Below, piece after piece: positions 1-11,549 of a stretch of 64,000 nucleotides of DNA (the stretch's first letter is position 1; each line of letters starts with the position of its first letter). The DNA comes from Inhella crocodyli (GTDB taxonomy: Bacteria > Pseudomonadota > Gammaproteobacteria > Burkholderiales > Burkholderiaceae_C): NCBI RefSeq assembly GCF_004004565.1, contig NZ_SACM01000002.1:434001-498000 (forward strand), read 5' to 3'. Position numbers and translations under genes: made by a program. A model generated the notes under the pieces. That model was given only the letters and a program-made list of their open reading frames with translations, was not told where the DNA came from and made no database searches.

Positions 1-740
1 TGCCATCCCAGCCACGCGCCCAGCGCCGCGAGAAGCTTGACGTCGCCCATGGCCATGCCCTCCATGCCGCGCAGCCATTTCCAGGCCTTGGAGATGCCGC
101 CCAACGCCAGGGCGGCACCCACCACGCCCCACAGGGCGTCATTCAGCGGCAGGGTCCACCCCAGCGCAGCGGCCACGAGTCCGGCCCACATCAGGTTCAA
201 CGTGAAAACGTCCGGCAGAAGGGTGGTTTCCCAGTCCACGAACGAGGCCGCCAGCAGCACCGCGGCGAAAGCGCACCACAGCAGCGTTTTGGGCTCGGGA
301 CCGACGTGCCAGGCGATGGCCGCAAAAAGCGACCCCGTCGCCAGTTCCACCAGGGGATAGCGCGCACTGATCGGCGTCGCGCACGCCGAGCAGCGACCAC
401 GCAAGCGCAACCAACCCAGCACGGGCAGGTTTTCGTGCCAGGCCAGTTGATGCCCGCAGGCCGGGCAGGCAGAACGGGGTATCCACAAGTTGTAGCGCGG
501 CAACTTGGCCAAGCCGTCGAGCAGGGCCTGTGCCCGGTTGGCCAGGCCTTGGGCCTCCGTCGCCGAAACGGCCCCGGTGGCGGCCACTTCCTCGTGGGAG
601 GTCAGGATTTCCGCTGCCTCGGTGCTCCATTGCCGCACCAGCATTTTGGGCAGGCGGTGCACCACCACGTTCAAGAAGCTGCCCACGCACAGGCCCAGCA
701 GGCCCAAGGCCCAAGGTGAGTACCACCACTCCATCGGCAT
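1..740 (-). CDS. pilD: Type IV prepilin peptidase/N-methyltransferase PilD, cut by window edge
   Basis: Inner-membrane enzyme that cleaves the leader of type IV prepilins and N-methylates the new N-terminus. The frame stays open to base 1, so about 246 N-terminal codons are present and the C-terminus lies outside. It starts ATG at 740 (MPMEWWYSPW). A first membrane segment GLLGLCVGSFLNVVVHRLP is followed by two CxxC pairs (CPAC, CSAC) of the cytoplasmic methylase domain. Both aspartyl-protease motifs are visible: the Asp of DWETTLLPD and the GMxxGDxKLLAALGAWLG element. The start lies 3 bases after the pilC stop, so it is the last visible gene of a pilB-pilC-pilD operon. Confidence 0.95.
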   Translation of the reverse strand, partial: MPMEWWYSPWALGLLGLCVGSFLNVVVHRLPKMLVRQWSTEAAEILTSHEEVAATGAVSATEAQGLANRAQALLDGLAKLPRYNLWIPRSACPACGHQLAWHENLPVLGWLRLRGRCSACATPISARYPLVELATGSLFAAIAWHVGPEPKTLLWCAFAAVLLAASFVDWETTLLPDVFTLNLMWAGLVAAALGWTLPLNDALWGVVGAALALGGISKAWKWLRGMEGMAMGDVKLLAALGAWLGW

Positions 741-743
741 GGC

Positions 744-1970
744 TCAAACCACCTGACCGATCTTGAAGATGGGCAAGTACATGGACACGACGATCCCGCC
801 AATGATGGTGCCCAAGATGACGATGATGAAAGGCTCCATCAAGCTCGACAGGGCCGCAACCGCTTCGTCCACCTCGTCTTCGTAAAAGTCGGCCGCTTTG
901 CCCAGCATGTGGTCGAGCGAACCGGACTCTTCCCCGATGGACGACATCTGCATGACCATGACGGGGAAGAGGCCAGAGCCTTGCATGGCCGCGGTCAAGG
1001 CCGTGCCGGTCGAGACTTCCCGCTGAATTTGCTCGGTGGCTTCGGCGAACACCGCGTTGCCCGACGCGCCGCCCACGGAGTCCAGGGCCTCCACCAGGGG
1101 AACGCCCGCGGCGAACATGGTCGACAAGGTTCTCGTCCAACGGGCCACGGCCGACTTGTAAAGCAGGTCGCCAAACACCGGGATCTTGAGCAGCAGGCGG
1201 TCCATGGCCTTCTGCATCTTTTCGCTGCGTTTCCAGGTCTGAAAGAAGAAGTACAGCCCCAGGCCGATCGACCCAAAGATCAGGTACCAATAGGCGACGA
1301 AGAACTCTGACATCCCCATCACGAACAGGGTAGGGGCGGGCAGGTCGGCGCCGAACGACGTGAAGACTTCCTTGAAGGCGGGGATCACGAAAATCATGAT
1401 CACCGCAACGACCACGAAGGCGACGATCAACACGGCGATCGGGTAGGTCAAGGCCGACTTGATCTTGTTCTTCAGCGCCACGGTCTTTTCTTGGTAGATC
1501 GCCAAGCGGTCCAGGAGCGACTCCAAGATGCCGGCGGCTTCGCCAGCTTCGACCAAGTTGCAGTACAGCGCGTCGAAATAGATCGGGTGCTTGCGGAAGG
1601 CCGTGGAAAGACTGGTGCCCGACTCAACGTCCAAGCGAATGTCGTTCAGCAACTTCGTCAGGCGCGGGTTGGTCGAGCCACGAGCAACGATGTCGAAAGA
1701 CTGAAGCAAGGGCACGCCGGCCCGCATCATGGTGGCCAGTTGGCGCGTAAAAACGGCAATGTCCTTTTGCTTGATCGGCTTGCCGCCCACCTTGCGCTGC
1801 TTCTTGATCTTGCCGACCACGATGCCCTGGCGGCGCAGCGCGACGCTCACCACCGCTTCGGTGGCCGCGCGCATCTCGCCTCGCATGATCTTGCCGTTGC
1901 GGTCCTTCCCCTCCCACTCGAACAGATGTCCCTGCTCGCCGCGTTTAGCCGCCGCGCTTGCCGTTGCCAT
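744..1970 (-). CDS. pilC: Type IV pilus inner-membrane platform protein PilC
   Basis: Polytopic platform protein of the type IV pilus machine; it couples the PilB motor to pilin insertion. The 408 residues match the family length. Two T2SSF domains are visible: residues about 70-195, beginning FTRQLATMMRAGVPLLQSFD, and about 275-395, containing WTRTLSTMFAAGVPLVEALD. Hydrophobic segments lie near 175-200, 220-245 and 380-405. The ATG at 1970 is 32 bases downstream of pilB, which is compatible with one transcript. Confidence 0.96.
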   Translation of the reverse strand: MATASAAAKRGEQGHLFEWEGKDRNGKIMRGEMRAATEAVVSVALRRQGIVVGKIKKQRKVGGKPIKQKDIAVFTRQLATMMRAGVPLLQSFDIVARGSTNPRLTKLLNDIRLDVESGTSLSTAFRKHPIYFDALYCNLVEAGEAAGILESLLDRLAIYQEKTVALKNKIKSALTYPIAVLIVAFVVVAVIMIFVIPAFKEVFTSFGADLPAPTLFVMGMSEFFVAYWYLIFGSIGLGLYFFFQTWKRSEKMQKAMDRLLLKIPVFGDLLYKSAVARWTRTLSTMFAAGVPLVEALDSVGGASGNAVFAEATEQIQREVSTGTALTAAMQGSGLFPVMVMQMSSIGEESGSLDHMLGKAADFYEDEVDEAVAALSSLMEPFIIVILGTIIGGIVVSMYLPIFKIGQVV

Positions 1971-2002
1971 CAGACCTCCAATGTTTCACAGGGCTTGTGC
2001 CC

Positions 2003-3727
2003 CTATTCGTTCGTTGCTGCGAGAACCTCTTCGAGCGAGGTGATCCCCAATCGCACCTTGGACAAGCCGGCCTGGCGGAGGTCACGGACGCCTTCCTTTT
2101 GCGCCTGGGTCGCGATGTCCACCGCGGTTCCCTGGCTCAGGATGATGCGTTGCATGTCTTCCGTGATGGGCATCACTTGGTAAACGCCCACGCGGCCCTT
2201 GTACCCGTTGTTGCACGCCGAACAACCCACCGGTCGGTAGGGGCGCCACGTGCCGTCCAGGTCTTCCTCTTTGAACCCAGCCCGGAGGAGGGCGTCGATT
2301 GGGTAGTCCGCGGGTTGTTTGCAGCTTTCGCACAGACGTCGTGTCAAGCGCTGTGCGGTGATGAGGATCACACTCGATGCGATGTTGAAAGCGGCGACGC
2401 CCATGTTCATCAACCGGGTCAAGGTTGTGGGCGCGTCGTTGGTGTGCAGGGTGGACAGCACCAAGTGACCCGTTTGCGCGGCCTTGATGGCGATGTCGGC
2501 GGTGTCCAAATCTCGGATCTCGCCCACCATGATGATGTCCGGATCTTGGCGCAGGAACGACTTGAGCGCGGCCGCGAAGTTCAGGCCCGCTTTGTCGTTC
2601 ACATTGACTTGGTTGATGCCAGGCAAGTTGATTTCTGCGGGGTCTTCAACGGTCGAGATGTTGACGCCCGGCTGGTTCAAGATGTTCAAGCAGGTGTACA
2701 GGGACACCGTTTTGCCTGAGCCCGTGGGCCCCGTCACCAAGACCATGCCGTAAGGGCGTTGGATCGCGTGCATCAAGCGATCCTTCTCGATCTTTTCGTA
2801 CCCCAGGGCATCGATGCCCAACTTGGCCGACGACGGATCCAAGATGCGGATCACGATCTTTTCGCCAAACAGGGTCGGCAAGGTCGAAACTCGAAAGTCA
2901 ATCGCTTTGGAGCCGAACTTCAGTTTCATGCGCCCGTCTTGGGGCACCCGCCGCTCGGCGATGTCCAACCGCGAAATGACCTTGATTCGCGACGACAGCT
3001 TGTCTTTGATGGCGATCGGCGGCTGCGTGATCTCGCGCAGTTCTCCGTCGACGCGAAACCGCACACGGTAATGGAACTCGTAGGGCTCGAAGTGCAAGTC
3101 GGACGCACGAAGGTTGATGGCATCCACGAGCATCTTCTGCAAGAAGCGCACCACGGGCGCGTCTTCCACCTCGGCCAGTTCTTGGGCGTCGTCCTTCTTG
3201 TCGGTTTCTTCTTCGGCGATGTCGAAGTCGATGTCGCCCGACGTCATGCTTTCCAAGGACTCGGTGGCCGACGTGGCCGCACCTTGGAGGAATTTGGCGA
3301 GCTTGTCTTGCTCAACGATCACCCAATCCGATTGCAATTGGGTGGCGAACTTGATGCGTTCCACCACCTCCTGCTCGGTCGGGTCCGCGCCGCCAATGAT
3401 CAGCCGGTTGCCCCGGCGCCCAAGTGCGACCACTTGGTACTGCACCGCCAATTTGCTGTCGAGGACGTCGCGCGGGAGTCGCTGCGGGTCCACGGCCGAC
3501 AGGTCGATCAGCGGGACCGACAAGGCTTGCGACAGCGTGTGGGCCAAATCGGCCGCGGACATGGCATTGGCGCCCACGGCGGCCGCAACAAAACTGATCT
3601 TCTTGTCGCGCGCTTGCTTGACCAAGTCGTCGGCCGCGCGCTCTTTCAGCTTGCCGGCGTTGACCAAAACGCGTGCCGCGCCCGTCAGCTTGGTGGGCGC
3701 GTCGTTGCCAGGGGCATCAGCTTGCAT
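2003..3727 (-). CDS. pilB: Type IV pilus assembly ATPase PilB
   Basis: Cytoplasmic hexameric ATPase that powers pilus extension. At 574 aa it is full length for PilB. The N-terminal MshEN/T2SSE-N domain covers roughly residues 1-150. The ATPase core has Walker A GPTGSGKT, an Asp-box region (STVEDPAEI), a Walker B region (DPDIIMVGEIRD) and the His box (STLHTND). A tetracysteine zinc motif (CESC ... CSAC) near the C-terminus is typical of PilB and GspE rather than the retraction ATPase PilT. It is the first gene of the visible pil operon. It starts with ATG at 3727. Confidence 0.96.
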   Translation of the reverse strand: MQADAPGNDAPTKLTGAARVLVNAGKLKERAADDLVKQARDKKISFVAAAVGANAMSAADLAHTLSQALSVPLIDLSAVDPQRLPRDVLDSKLAVQYQVVALGRRGNRLIIGGADPTEQEVVERIKFATQLQSDWVIVEQDKLAKFLQGAATSATESLESMTSGDIDFDIAEEETDKKDDAQELAEVEDAPVVRFLQKMLVDAINLRASDLHFEPYEFHYRVRFRVDGELREITQPPIAIKDKLSSRIKVISRLDIAERRVPQDGRMKLKFGSKAIDFRVSTLPTLFGEKIVIRILDPSSAKLGIDALGYEKIEKDRLMHAIQRPYGMVLVTGPTGSGKTVSLYTCLNILNQPGVNISTVEDPAEINLPGINQVNVNDKAGLNFAAALKSFLRQDPDIIMVGEIRDLDTADIAIKAAQTGHLVLSTLHTNDAPTTLTRLMNMGVAAFNIASSVILITAQRLTRRLCESCKQPADYPIDALLRAGFKEEDLDGTWRPYRPVGCSACNNGYKGRVGVYQVMPITEDMQRIILSQGTAVDIATQAQKEGVRDLRQAGLSKVRLGITSLEEVLAATNE

Positions 3728-3830
3728 CGGTGACAGTCCAGTGCGTCATTCCGGCACTGTAAACCCAGCGGAGCCGGATCAACCGTTGTGGCAGATACCG
3801 ATGGCAAGTGATTGATCCAGCGTCAAAAAC

Positions 3831-3907
3831 TGGTCGGGGTGAGAGGATTCGAACCTCCGGCCTCTACGTCCCGAACGTAGCGCTCTACCAGGCTAAGCTA
3901 CACCCCG
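3831..3907 (-). tRNA. tRNA-Pro (anticodon CGG)
   Basis: On the minus strand the acceptor stem CGGGGTG (from 3907) pairs with CACCCCG. The T arm GGTTCGAATCC is present, and the anticodon stem CTACG/CGTAG encloses TTCGGGA, giving anticodon CGG. The discriminator A and the 3' CCA are encoded at 3834-3831. Total length is 77 nt with CCA. It sits 45 bases downstream of ispB on the same strand. Confidence 0.97.
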
Positions 3908-3952
3908 ATGGTTCGGTCTGCGGGCGGTCACCGACCGCGCCTCATAAGCGCT

Positions 3953-4942
3953 TTACGAAGAGCGCTCCACCGAACGAGCCGCAAATTCTAGCAGACCTTT
4001 TGTCCACTGATTGGCTGGCAGGTCGGCGATGCTTTGCCGTGCATGGTCCGCCTCGGCCAACGCGGCTTGGCGCGTTGCGTCCAGGGCGCCACACCGTTGA
4101 ACGATGCGAATGATTTCAGGCAGGCGTTCCACCTCGCCGTGAATGACCGCCTGGCGCAAGATCTGTTGGTCTTCGGCAGCGGCCATCTTCATGGCCAGCA
4201 GCAAGGGCAGCGTCGGCTTCCCCTCCCGCAGATCGTCGCCCACGTTTTTGCCCAGAAGTTCTGCATCGCCCTCGTAGTCCAGGATGTCGTCGACCAATTG
4301 GAAGGCCGTGCCCATGGCGCGTCCGTAGGCGGCGGCGGCAGATTCGGTCGCCGCATCGGCATCGGACAGCAGCGCCCCGAGACGCGCGCTGGCTTCGAAC
4401 AATTTGGCGGTCTTGTAGCGAATCACGCGCAAGTATTGATCCACCGTGGTGTCCGGGTCGTGGACGTTCATCAGTTGGAGCACTTCGCCTTCCGCGATGA
4501 CGTTCGTGGCTTCGGCCAGCACATCCAACACGCGCATGCGGTTGCACGACACCATCATCTGGAACGCACGGGAGTACAAGAAGTCGCCCACCAACACACT
4601 GGCCGCGTTGCCAAACATGGCATTGGCCGTTTGCTGTCCGCGGCGCAAGGTGGATTCGTCCACCACATCGTCATGAAGCAAGGTCGCTGTGTGGATGAAC
4701 TCCACGACGGCCGCCAACTCGTGCCGGTGGTTGGCGGGGTCGCCAAGTGCATTGGCGAACATCAACAGCAACTTGGGGCGCATGCGTTTGCCCCCCGCGT
4801 GGACGATGTAGCCGGCGATCTGGTTGATCAGGGCGACGTCGGACTGCAGTCGCTGCGCAATCAGCCGATCCACTTGGAGCATTTCGTCGCCGAGGGCTGC
4901 GAGGGTCACGGCGTGCGCGTCAGCGCTGGCAAGGGTCTGCAC
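3953..4942 (-). CDS. ispB: All-trans polyprenyl (octaprenyl) diphosphate synthase
   Basis: Trans-prenyltransferase that makes the side chain of ubiquinone by adding isopentenyl diphosphate units to an allylic primer. The first Asp-rich motif is DDVVDE (in LLHDDVVDESTLRRG) and the second is DDILD (in QLVDDILDYEGD); the substrate-binding GGKRMRPKL is near the N-terminus. With the GTG start at 4942 the protein is 329 aa, close to E. coli IspB. A TTG at 4948 is the alternative, and no clear Shine-Dalgarno supports either. The gene is divergent from rplU, the usual proteobacterial arrangement. Chain length (C40 or other) cannot be read from sequence here. Confidence 0.9.
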   Translation of the reverse strand: MQTLASADAHAVTLAALGDEMLQVDRLIAQRLQSDVALINQIAGYIVHAGGKRMRPKLLLMFANALGDPANHRHELAAVVEFIHTATLLHDDVVDESTLRRGQQTANAMFGNAASVLVGDFLYSRAFQMMVSCNRMRVLDVLAEATNVIAEGEVLQLMNVHDPDTTVDQYLRVIRYKTAKLFEASARLGALLSDADAATESAAAAYGRAMGTAFQLVDDILDYEGDAELLGKNVGDDLREGKPTLPLLLAMKMAAAEDQQILRQAVIHGEVERLPEIIRIVQRCGALDATRQAALAEADHARQSIADLPANQWTKGLLEFAARSVERSS

Positions 4943-4972
4943 TGTCAAGGATCGGAAGCGAACAAGACTGGA

Positions 4973-4978
4973 ATTATA
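4973..4978 (-). promoter_or_regulatory. Candidate -10 box for ispB
   Basis: A perfect TATAAT lies on the minus strand in the ispB/rplU divergent region, about 31 bases before the assigned ispB start. I see no good -35 hexamer at 16-18 bases upstream (GGAAGG at 17), so this rests on the -10 alone. Confidence 0.35.
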
Positions 4979-5127
4979 GGAACGCCCCCTTGCGACCTTC
5001 CCTCCGCGGCCAGGGCTGGTGCATTGACCAAGGGTTTGTGCTAGACTCTTGGGCTCTTCGCGCGGAGGCGTGAGGATCGGTGGTCGCTCGGCGCAGGCGG
5101 GGCGACAAGTATCTTGAAAGGTCAAAC

Positions 5128-5439
5128 ATGTACGCGGTCATAAAAACCGGCGGCAAGCAATACAAGGTTGCTGCTGGCGAAAAGATCAAGGTAGAACAGA
5201 TTGCTGCGGACGTTGGCCAAGAGATCGTGATCGACCAAGTGCTCGCCGTTGGCAACGGCGCCGAGCTCAAGGTGGGCACGCCCTTGGTGACGGGTGCGAC
5301 GGTCAAGGCCACGGTGGTGGCCCATGGCAAGCACGACAAGGTGCGCATTTTCAAAATGCGTCGCCGCAAGCATTACAAGAAGAGCCAAGGTCATCGTCAA
5401 ACCTACACCGAGCTGGCCATCAGCGCGGTCAACGGCTAA
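5128..5439 (+). CDS. rplU: 50S ribosomal protein L21
   Basis: Component of the large ribosomal subunit that contacts 23S rRNA. It is 103 aa, starting [14 protein letters not shown], with the C-terminal [19 protein letters not shown] block typical of L21. The ATG at 5128 is preceded by GAAAGG; an in-frame upstream GTG at 5080 is rejected because the family starts at MYAV. A TGCTAGACT extended -10-like sequence lies near 5039-5047 without a well-spaced -35. It is the first gene of rplU-rpmA, 15 bases before rpmA. Confidence 0.98.
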   Translation: MYAVIKTGGKQYKVAAGEKIKVEQIAADVGQEIVIDQVLAVGNGAELKVGTPLVTGATVKATVVAHGKHDKVRIFKMRRRKHYKKSQGHRQTYTELAISAVNG

Positions 5440-5454
5440 GCGCAGGAGTCAGCA

Positions 5455-6858
<1,404 letters not shown>

Positions 6859-6859
<1 letters not shown>

Positions 6860-7989
6860 TGTCGGGCTTGTTGGTCGGTGCCAAGCGCATCGTCGTGAAG
6901 GTGGGATCCAGCCTCGTCACTGACGAGGGGCGAGGCGTGGATGCTCGAGCGATCGGCGACTGGTGTCGCCAACTGGCTGAACTCCGCCGCGCTGGGGTGG
7001 AATCGGTGGTGGTGTCCAGCGGCGCCATTGCCGAGGGCATGAAGCGTCTGGGCTGGTCGGCCCGGCCCCGTGAATTGCACGCCTTGCAGGCGGCTGCGGC
7101 CGTGGGGCAGATGGGCTTGGCCCAGATGTACGAGACCCACCTGCGAGCGCAAGGACTGGCCAGCGCTCAAGTCTTGCTGACGCATGCCGACTTGTCACAC
7201 CGGGAGCGTTACCTCAATGCCCGCTCGACCTTGACCACCTTGCTGGCCCATGGCGTGTTGCCGGTGATCAACGAGAACGACACGGTGGTCAACGACGAAA
7301 TCAAGTTCGGTGACAACGACACCCTGGGGGCGTTGGTCACGAACCTGTTAGATGCAGATGCACTGGTCATCCTGACCGATCAACAGGGGCTGTACAGCGC
7401 CAATCCCCGGACAGACCCTGGGGCCACCTTGGTGCGCCAAGCGGCCGCCGACGACCCAAGTTTGCCCAACATGGCCGGCGGCGCGGGCTCTTCGATCGGC
7501 CGAGGCGGCATGCTCACCAAGGTGCTGGCGGCCCAGCGCGCCGCGCGCAGCGGCGCCCATACCGTGATTGCCTATGGTCGCGAGCCGGACGTGCTCCTGC
7601 GCTTGCATCGGGGCGAAGCGATTGGCAGCGCGCTGCGGGCCACCAGCGCCAAGTGGGCCGCGCGCAAGCAATGGATGGCCGATCACTTGCAATTGGCCGG
7701 ACGCGTGACGGTCGACGACGGCGCGCGACGTGCGCTGTGCGAGCAGGGCAAAAGCTTGCTGCCCGTCGGCGTGCGCGAGGTCCAAGGCGATTTCCATCGC
7801 GGGGACGTCATTGCGGTGGTGGATGCCTCAGGGCACGAATGGGCCCGCGGCCTGAGCAACTACGCCAGCGCCGAGGCGCGCCTGATGGCCGGCCGGACTT
7901 CGGTCGACATCGAAGGATTGCTCGGTTACGTGGCCGAGGCGGAGTTGATCCACCGCGACAACATGGTGCTCAGCGGCGTCAGTCCGTAG
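6859..7989 (+). CDS. proB: Glutamate 5-kinase
   Basis: First step of proline synthesis: ATP-dependent phosphorylation of glutamate. The amino-acid kinase domain covers about residues 1-255 ([41 protein letters not shown]), followed by a C-terminal PUA domain (about 275-370, ending near [11 protein letters not shown]). It is 376 aa, the normal length for ProB with PUA. The ATG overlaps the obgE stop by one base, implying translational coupling. The 3' end overlaps convergent rppH by 11 bases. Confidence 0.97.
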
Positions 7990-8596
7990 TCGACGAGGGA
8001 TCGGGCGGCTCTTGTGCCGCGACGTCTTGCGCATGGGCGGACTGCGCCACCGCGCCGAAGGGCGACCGTGGCGGCGCGGGCCGGGCGCCGCCCCGCAGGT
8101 AGCGGTTTTGGTGGGCATGCCCGGTGCGCGGCAGGAAGCGTGCCAACTCCGTCAGAGCGAGTTGGTAGACCCCACGCTTGAACTCGATCACCGCGTCCAA
8201 GGGCACCCAGTAGTCGTTCCAGCGCCAGGCATCGAACTCCGGATGGTCGGTCGCGCGCAGGTTCAGGTCGCTGTCGCGGCCCTCCAACTGCAACAGGAAC
8301 CAGATCTGCTTCTGGCCCTTGTAGTGGCCCCGGGCTTCGCGCCGGATGTAGTGGTCGGGCACCTCATAGCGCAGCCAGTCGCGGGTGCGCGCAATGATGC
8401 GCACGTGCTCGTGGCGCAAGCCCACTTCCTCGTGGAGCTCGCGGTACATCGCCTGCTCAGGCGTTTCGCCGTACTTGATGCCGCCTTGCGGAAACTGCCA
8501 AGAGTGCGTCCGGATGCGTTTGCCCCAGAACACCTGGCTTTTGTGGTTGAGCAGGATGATGCCGACGTTAGGCCTGAAGCCTTCTCGGTCGAGCAT
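7979..8596 (-). CDS. rppH: RNA pyrophosphohydrolase (Nudix)
   Basis: Removes pyrophosphate from 5'-triphosphate mRNA, which starts 5'-end-dependent decay. It begins [17 protein letters not shown], as RppH does. The Nudix box is complete ([23 protein letters not shown] in the family pattern Gx5Ex7REUxEExGU). The ATG at 8596 has a GAGG 6 bases upstream; a TTG two codons earlier is less likely. After about residue 160 the tail is rich in Ala, Pro and Ser and probably disordered. It is convergent with proB and divergent from proS. Confidence 0.95.
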   Translation of the reverse strand: MLDREGFRPNVGIILLNHKSQVFWGKRIRTHSWQFPQGGIKYGETPEQAMYRELHEEVGLRHEHVRIIARTRDWLRYEVPDHYIRREARGHYKGQKQIWFLLQLEGRDSDLNLRATDHPEFDAWRWNDYWVPLDAVIEFKRGVYQLALTELARFLPRTGHAHQNRYLRGGARPAPPRSPFGAVAQSAHAQDVAAQEPPDPSSTTD

Positions 8597-8733
8597 AATC
8601 AACCTCGAATAATGAACTGCCTCGATTGTGCACCGCCAAGGTGCCTGGCTTGGGGCAGTGAAACCCTGGTTCTGACGCGGGCTTGCTGTGTTGCGCGGCA
8701 GGCCCGTTTTTCCTTCTGCATGCCGTCCCCGCC

Positions 8734-10476
8734 ATGAAAGCCTCGCAGTTCCTCATCTCCACCCTCAAAGAAGCCCCTGCCGACGCCGAAATCGTCAGCC
8801 ACAAGCTGATGATGCGGGCCGGCATGATCAAGCGCCTGGGGGCGGGCATTTACAACTACATGCCCATGGGCCTGCGGGTCATCCGCAAGGTCGAGGCCAT
8901 CATTCGTGAAGAGATGGTGCGCGCTGGGGCGGTCGAGCTCTTGATGCCGGTCGTTCAGCCCGCTGAGCTTTGGCAAGAGACCGGTCGGTTCGACAAGATG
9001 GGCCCGGAGCTGCTGCGCGTGAAAGACCGCCACGGTCGCGACTTCGTCATTCAGCCGACCAGCGAAGAGGTCATCACCGACATCGCACGCCAGGAGTTGC
9101 GAAGCTACAAGCAACTGCCCAAGAACCTGTTCCACATCCAGACCAAGTTCCGCGACGAACGCCGTCCTCGCTTTGGCCTGATGCGTGGCCGCGAGTTCAC
9201 CATGAAGGATGCGTATTCCTTCGACCGCGATGCCGAGGCGGCCGGCAAGAGCTACGACGCGATGTTCGCGGCCTACTGCCGCATCTTCGATCGCTTGGGC
9301 TTGGAGTACCGCGCGGTGGCCGCCGACACGGGGGCCATCGGGGGCGATCGCTCGCACGAGTTCCAGGTGATCGCGGACACCGGGGAAGACGCCATCGTCT
9401 ACTGCCCCACCAGCAGTTACGCGGCCAACATCGAACTGGCGGAGGCGCTGGCGCCGGAGGCTGGGCGCCAAGCGGCGACCCAGGCGCTGGCATTGACGCC
9501 GACCCCGGGCAAGAGCACCTGCGCCGATGTGGCGGCCTTGCTGGGCCTGCCGCTCACGCAAACCGTGAAAAGCTTGGTGCTGGCCACCGACACGCGGGAT
9601 GAGCAGGGCAACGTCGTGGCGTCCCAAGTGTGGCTGCTGCTGGTGCGCGGCGACCACGACTTGAACGAGGTCAAGGCCGGCAAGGTCGAAGGGCTGAAAG
9701 AAGGCTTCCGCTTTGCAAGCACGGGCGAGATCGAGGCGCACTTTGGGTGCAAGCCGGGCTACCTCGGTCCCATCGGCCTCCAGGGCGTGAAGGTGGTGGC
9801 CGATCGAACGGTGGCCGCGATGAGCGACTTCGTCTGCGGGGCCAACCAAGTCGACCACCATTACACCGGTGCGAACTGGGGCCGCGACCTGCCCGAGCCC
9901 GACTTGGTGGCGGACATCCGCAACGTGGTGGCCGGGGAGCGCTCGCCCGACGGGCAAGGGGTGCTCGCGATCCAACGCGGCATCGAGGTGGGCCACGTTT
10001 TCTACCTGGGCAAGAAATACTCCGAAGCCATGAACGCGACCTTCCTGGCCGAGGATGGCAAGCCCCGCCCCTTCGAAATGGGCTGCTACGGCATCGGGGT
10101 GACGCGCCTGCTGGGGGCCGCGATCGAGCAAGGCCACGACGAGCGAGGCATCGTTTGGCCGGTGAGCATGGCCCCGTTCGAGGCGGTGATTTGCCCCATC
10201 GGCATGGACCGCAGCGAGGCGGTGCGTGACGCTGCTCAGCAGTTGTATGCCGCGCTGCAGGCAGCCGGGGTGGACGTGCTGCTGGACGACCGCGGCGAGC
10301 GGCCGGGGGCCATGTTTGCCGACTGGGAATTGGTCGGGGTGCCGGTGCGCGTGGTGCTGGGAGACCGCGGCTTGAAAGACGGCGTCGCCGAAGTCCAAGG
10401 CCGCCGCGATGCGGCAGCCACGGCCGTGCCGGTGGGTGAGCTCGTGGCCCAGGTGAAGGCGCGACTGCAAGGGTGA
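8734..10476 (+). CDS. proS: Prolyl-tRNA synthetase, bacterial (YbaK-insert) type
   Basis: Class II synthetase charging tRNA-Pro. It is 580 aa, starting [19 protein letters not shown]. Class II motifs are visible: [10 protein letters not shown] (motif 1 region), [20 protein letters not shown] (motif 2) and [14 protein letters not shown] (motif 3). The YbaK-like editing insertion spans about residues 225-400 ([10 protein letters not shown] ... GAIGPIGL-type region), and the anticodon-binding domain forms the C-terminus ([10 protein letters not shown] onward). The first Met with family similarity is at 8734. Confidence 0.97.
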   Translation: MKASQFLISTLKEAPADAEIVSHKLMMRAGMIKRLGAGIYNYMPMGLRVIRKVEAIIREEMVRAGAVELLMPVVQPAELWQETGRFDKMGPELLRVKDRHGRDFVIQPTSEEVITDIARQELRSYKQLPKNLFHIQTKFRDERRPRFGLMRGREFTMKDAYSFDRDAEAAGKSYDAMFAAYCRIFDRLGLEYRAVAADTGAIGGDRSHEFQVIADTGEDAIVYCPTSSYAANIELAEALAPEAGRQAATQALALTPTPGKSTCADVAALLGLPLTQTVKSLVLATDTRDEQGNVVASQVWLLLVRGDHDLNEVKAGKVEGLKEGFRFASTGEIEAHFGCKPGYLGPIGLQGVKVVADRTVAAMSDFVCGANQVDHHYTGANWGRDLPEPDLVADIRNVVAGERSPDGQGVLAIQRGIEVGHVFYLGKKYSEAMNATFLAEDGKPRPFEMGCYGIGVTRLLGAAIEQGHDERGIVWPVSMAPFEAVICPIGMDRSEAVRDAAQQLYAALQAAGVDVLLDDRGERPGAMFADWELVGVPVRVVLGDRGLKDGVAEVQGRRDAAATAVPVGELVAQVKARLQG

Positions 10477-10481
10477 GCGCC

Positions 10482-11549
10482 ATGCCGCGAGCGCGGGTCG
10501 CGTCGGTCGACGCGCTGCGCGCCTTGGCACTGCTGCCGGTCGTGGTGGTGAACGCGATGACCTACGCCGAAATGCCCGGGGGCGGCTTCTTCCCGGCGCT
10601 GAGCGACGCCCAGCCCGTGGACTTGGCCGCCTTGCTGCTGGTGGCGACCTTGCTGCAGGGCAAGGGCATCGCCTTGCTCATGTTTTTGTTCGGCTACAGC
10701 CTGAGTTGGTCGCGCGACGCGCGCCAGCGCGTGCGCCGCTTGCTGCCGGTGGGGCTGCTGCACGGCAGCTTCGTGTACCTGGGCGACATCGTGCACCAGT
10801 ACGCCCTGGTCGGTGTGTGGGCTGGGCGCTCGCTGCGTTGGCCCGCGCGGCGATTGCGCCGAGCGGTTTGGGTATGGGGCGGCTTGAGCGGGGTGCTCCT
10901 CCTTCTGCTGGGGTGGGCCACGCTGGCGTTCGGGGGCGGTGGGGACGAGCTGGGACCGCGCTTGGTGAACACCACCGCCTGGACCGACTGGTGGTGGCTC
11001 AATGCCACGTCCTTTTGGGCCGACTTGCCTTGGGGCTTGCTGGGCTTGGGACCCGTGGCGCTTGCGCTGGTGTACCTGGGGGTGTGGGCGGGGCGCATGC
11101 GCTGGTTGCACCACCGGCGCTGGCGGGCGCATTGGGTCCGTTGGGCGCGCTGGGCGCCCTGGACCTTGCTGGCCAACCTGGCGTACGCCGCTGCCACGGT
11201 CGTGGCGTTGCAGCACGCACCCCGCGACGCGCCCGGGCTGTTGATTTGGATGGGCTGGCTCGGGCCCTTGACCGTGGCCACTTGGGTGCCTTGGTTGCTC
11301 TTGCGTGCGCGCTGGCCGCGCTGGCTGGTGCTGGCGGGTCGAAACACCCTGTCGATGTACGTTGCCGCATCGGCTGGCACCGTGCTGTTGCTCGTCGGCC
11401 CGGGCCTGGCATGGCGCCCGTCGGTGGCCGCCTTGGCCCTGGCGGCCGTGGCGCTCTGGCTGGCCTTGGCGTTGGCCAGCGCCGGGTTGGCGGCCACCGG
11501 CCGTCGTGGGCCTTTGGAGGCCTGGGTGGGCCGAGGGAGGCCCGCATGA
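10482..11549 (+). CDS. DUF418/YeiB-like polytopic membrane protein
   Basis: Predicted inner-membrane protein of about 355 aa with roughly 8-10 hydrophobic segments. The N-terminus RVASVDALRALALLPVVVVN and the motif LLMFLFGYSLSW, together with GRNTLSMYVA near the C-terminus, resemble DUF418/heparan-alpha-glucosaminide acetyltransferase-like (YeiB) proteins; the substrate is unknown. ATG 10482 has AAGG 9 bases upstream. A GTG at 10473 would overlap the proS stop (GTGA) but lacks a spaced Shine-Dalgarno. Its stop overlaps the next gene (ATGA). Confidence 0.75.
   Translation: MPRARVASVDALRALALLPVVVVNAMTYAEMPGGGFFPALSDAQPVDLAALLLVATLLQGKGIALLMFLFGYSLSWSRDARQRVRRLLPVGLLHGSFVYLGDIVHQYALVGVWAGRSLRWPARRLRRAVWVWGGLSGVLLLLLGWATLAFGGGGDELGPRLVNTTAWTDWWWLNATSFWADLPWGLLGLGPVALALVYLGVWAGRMRWLHHRRWRAHWVRWARWAPWTLLANLAYAAATVVALQHAPRDAPGLLIWMGWLGPLTVATWVPWLLLRARWPRWLVLAGRNTLSMYVAASAGTVLLLVGPGLAWRPSVAALALAAVALWLALALASAGLAATGRRGPLEAWVGRGRPA

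Noticed and set aside
1-740. pilD as a truncated pseudogene
   Set aside because: The frame is open to the window edge and all visible motifs are intact, so the missing end is simply outside the window.
5024-5047. TTGACC and TAGACT as a sigma-70 promoter for rplU
   Set aside because: The spacer is only 12 bases, too short for a standard promoter; only an extended -10-like TGCTAGACT can be noted.
8599-10530. Long minus-strand frame opposite proS
   Set aside because: The plus-strand prolyl-tRNA synthetase has all class II motifs; the antisense product has no family features.
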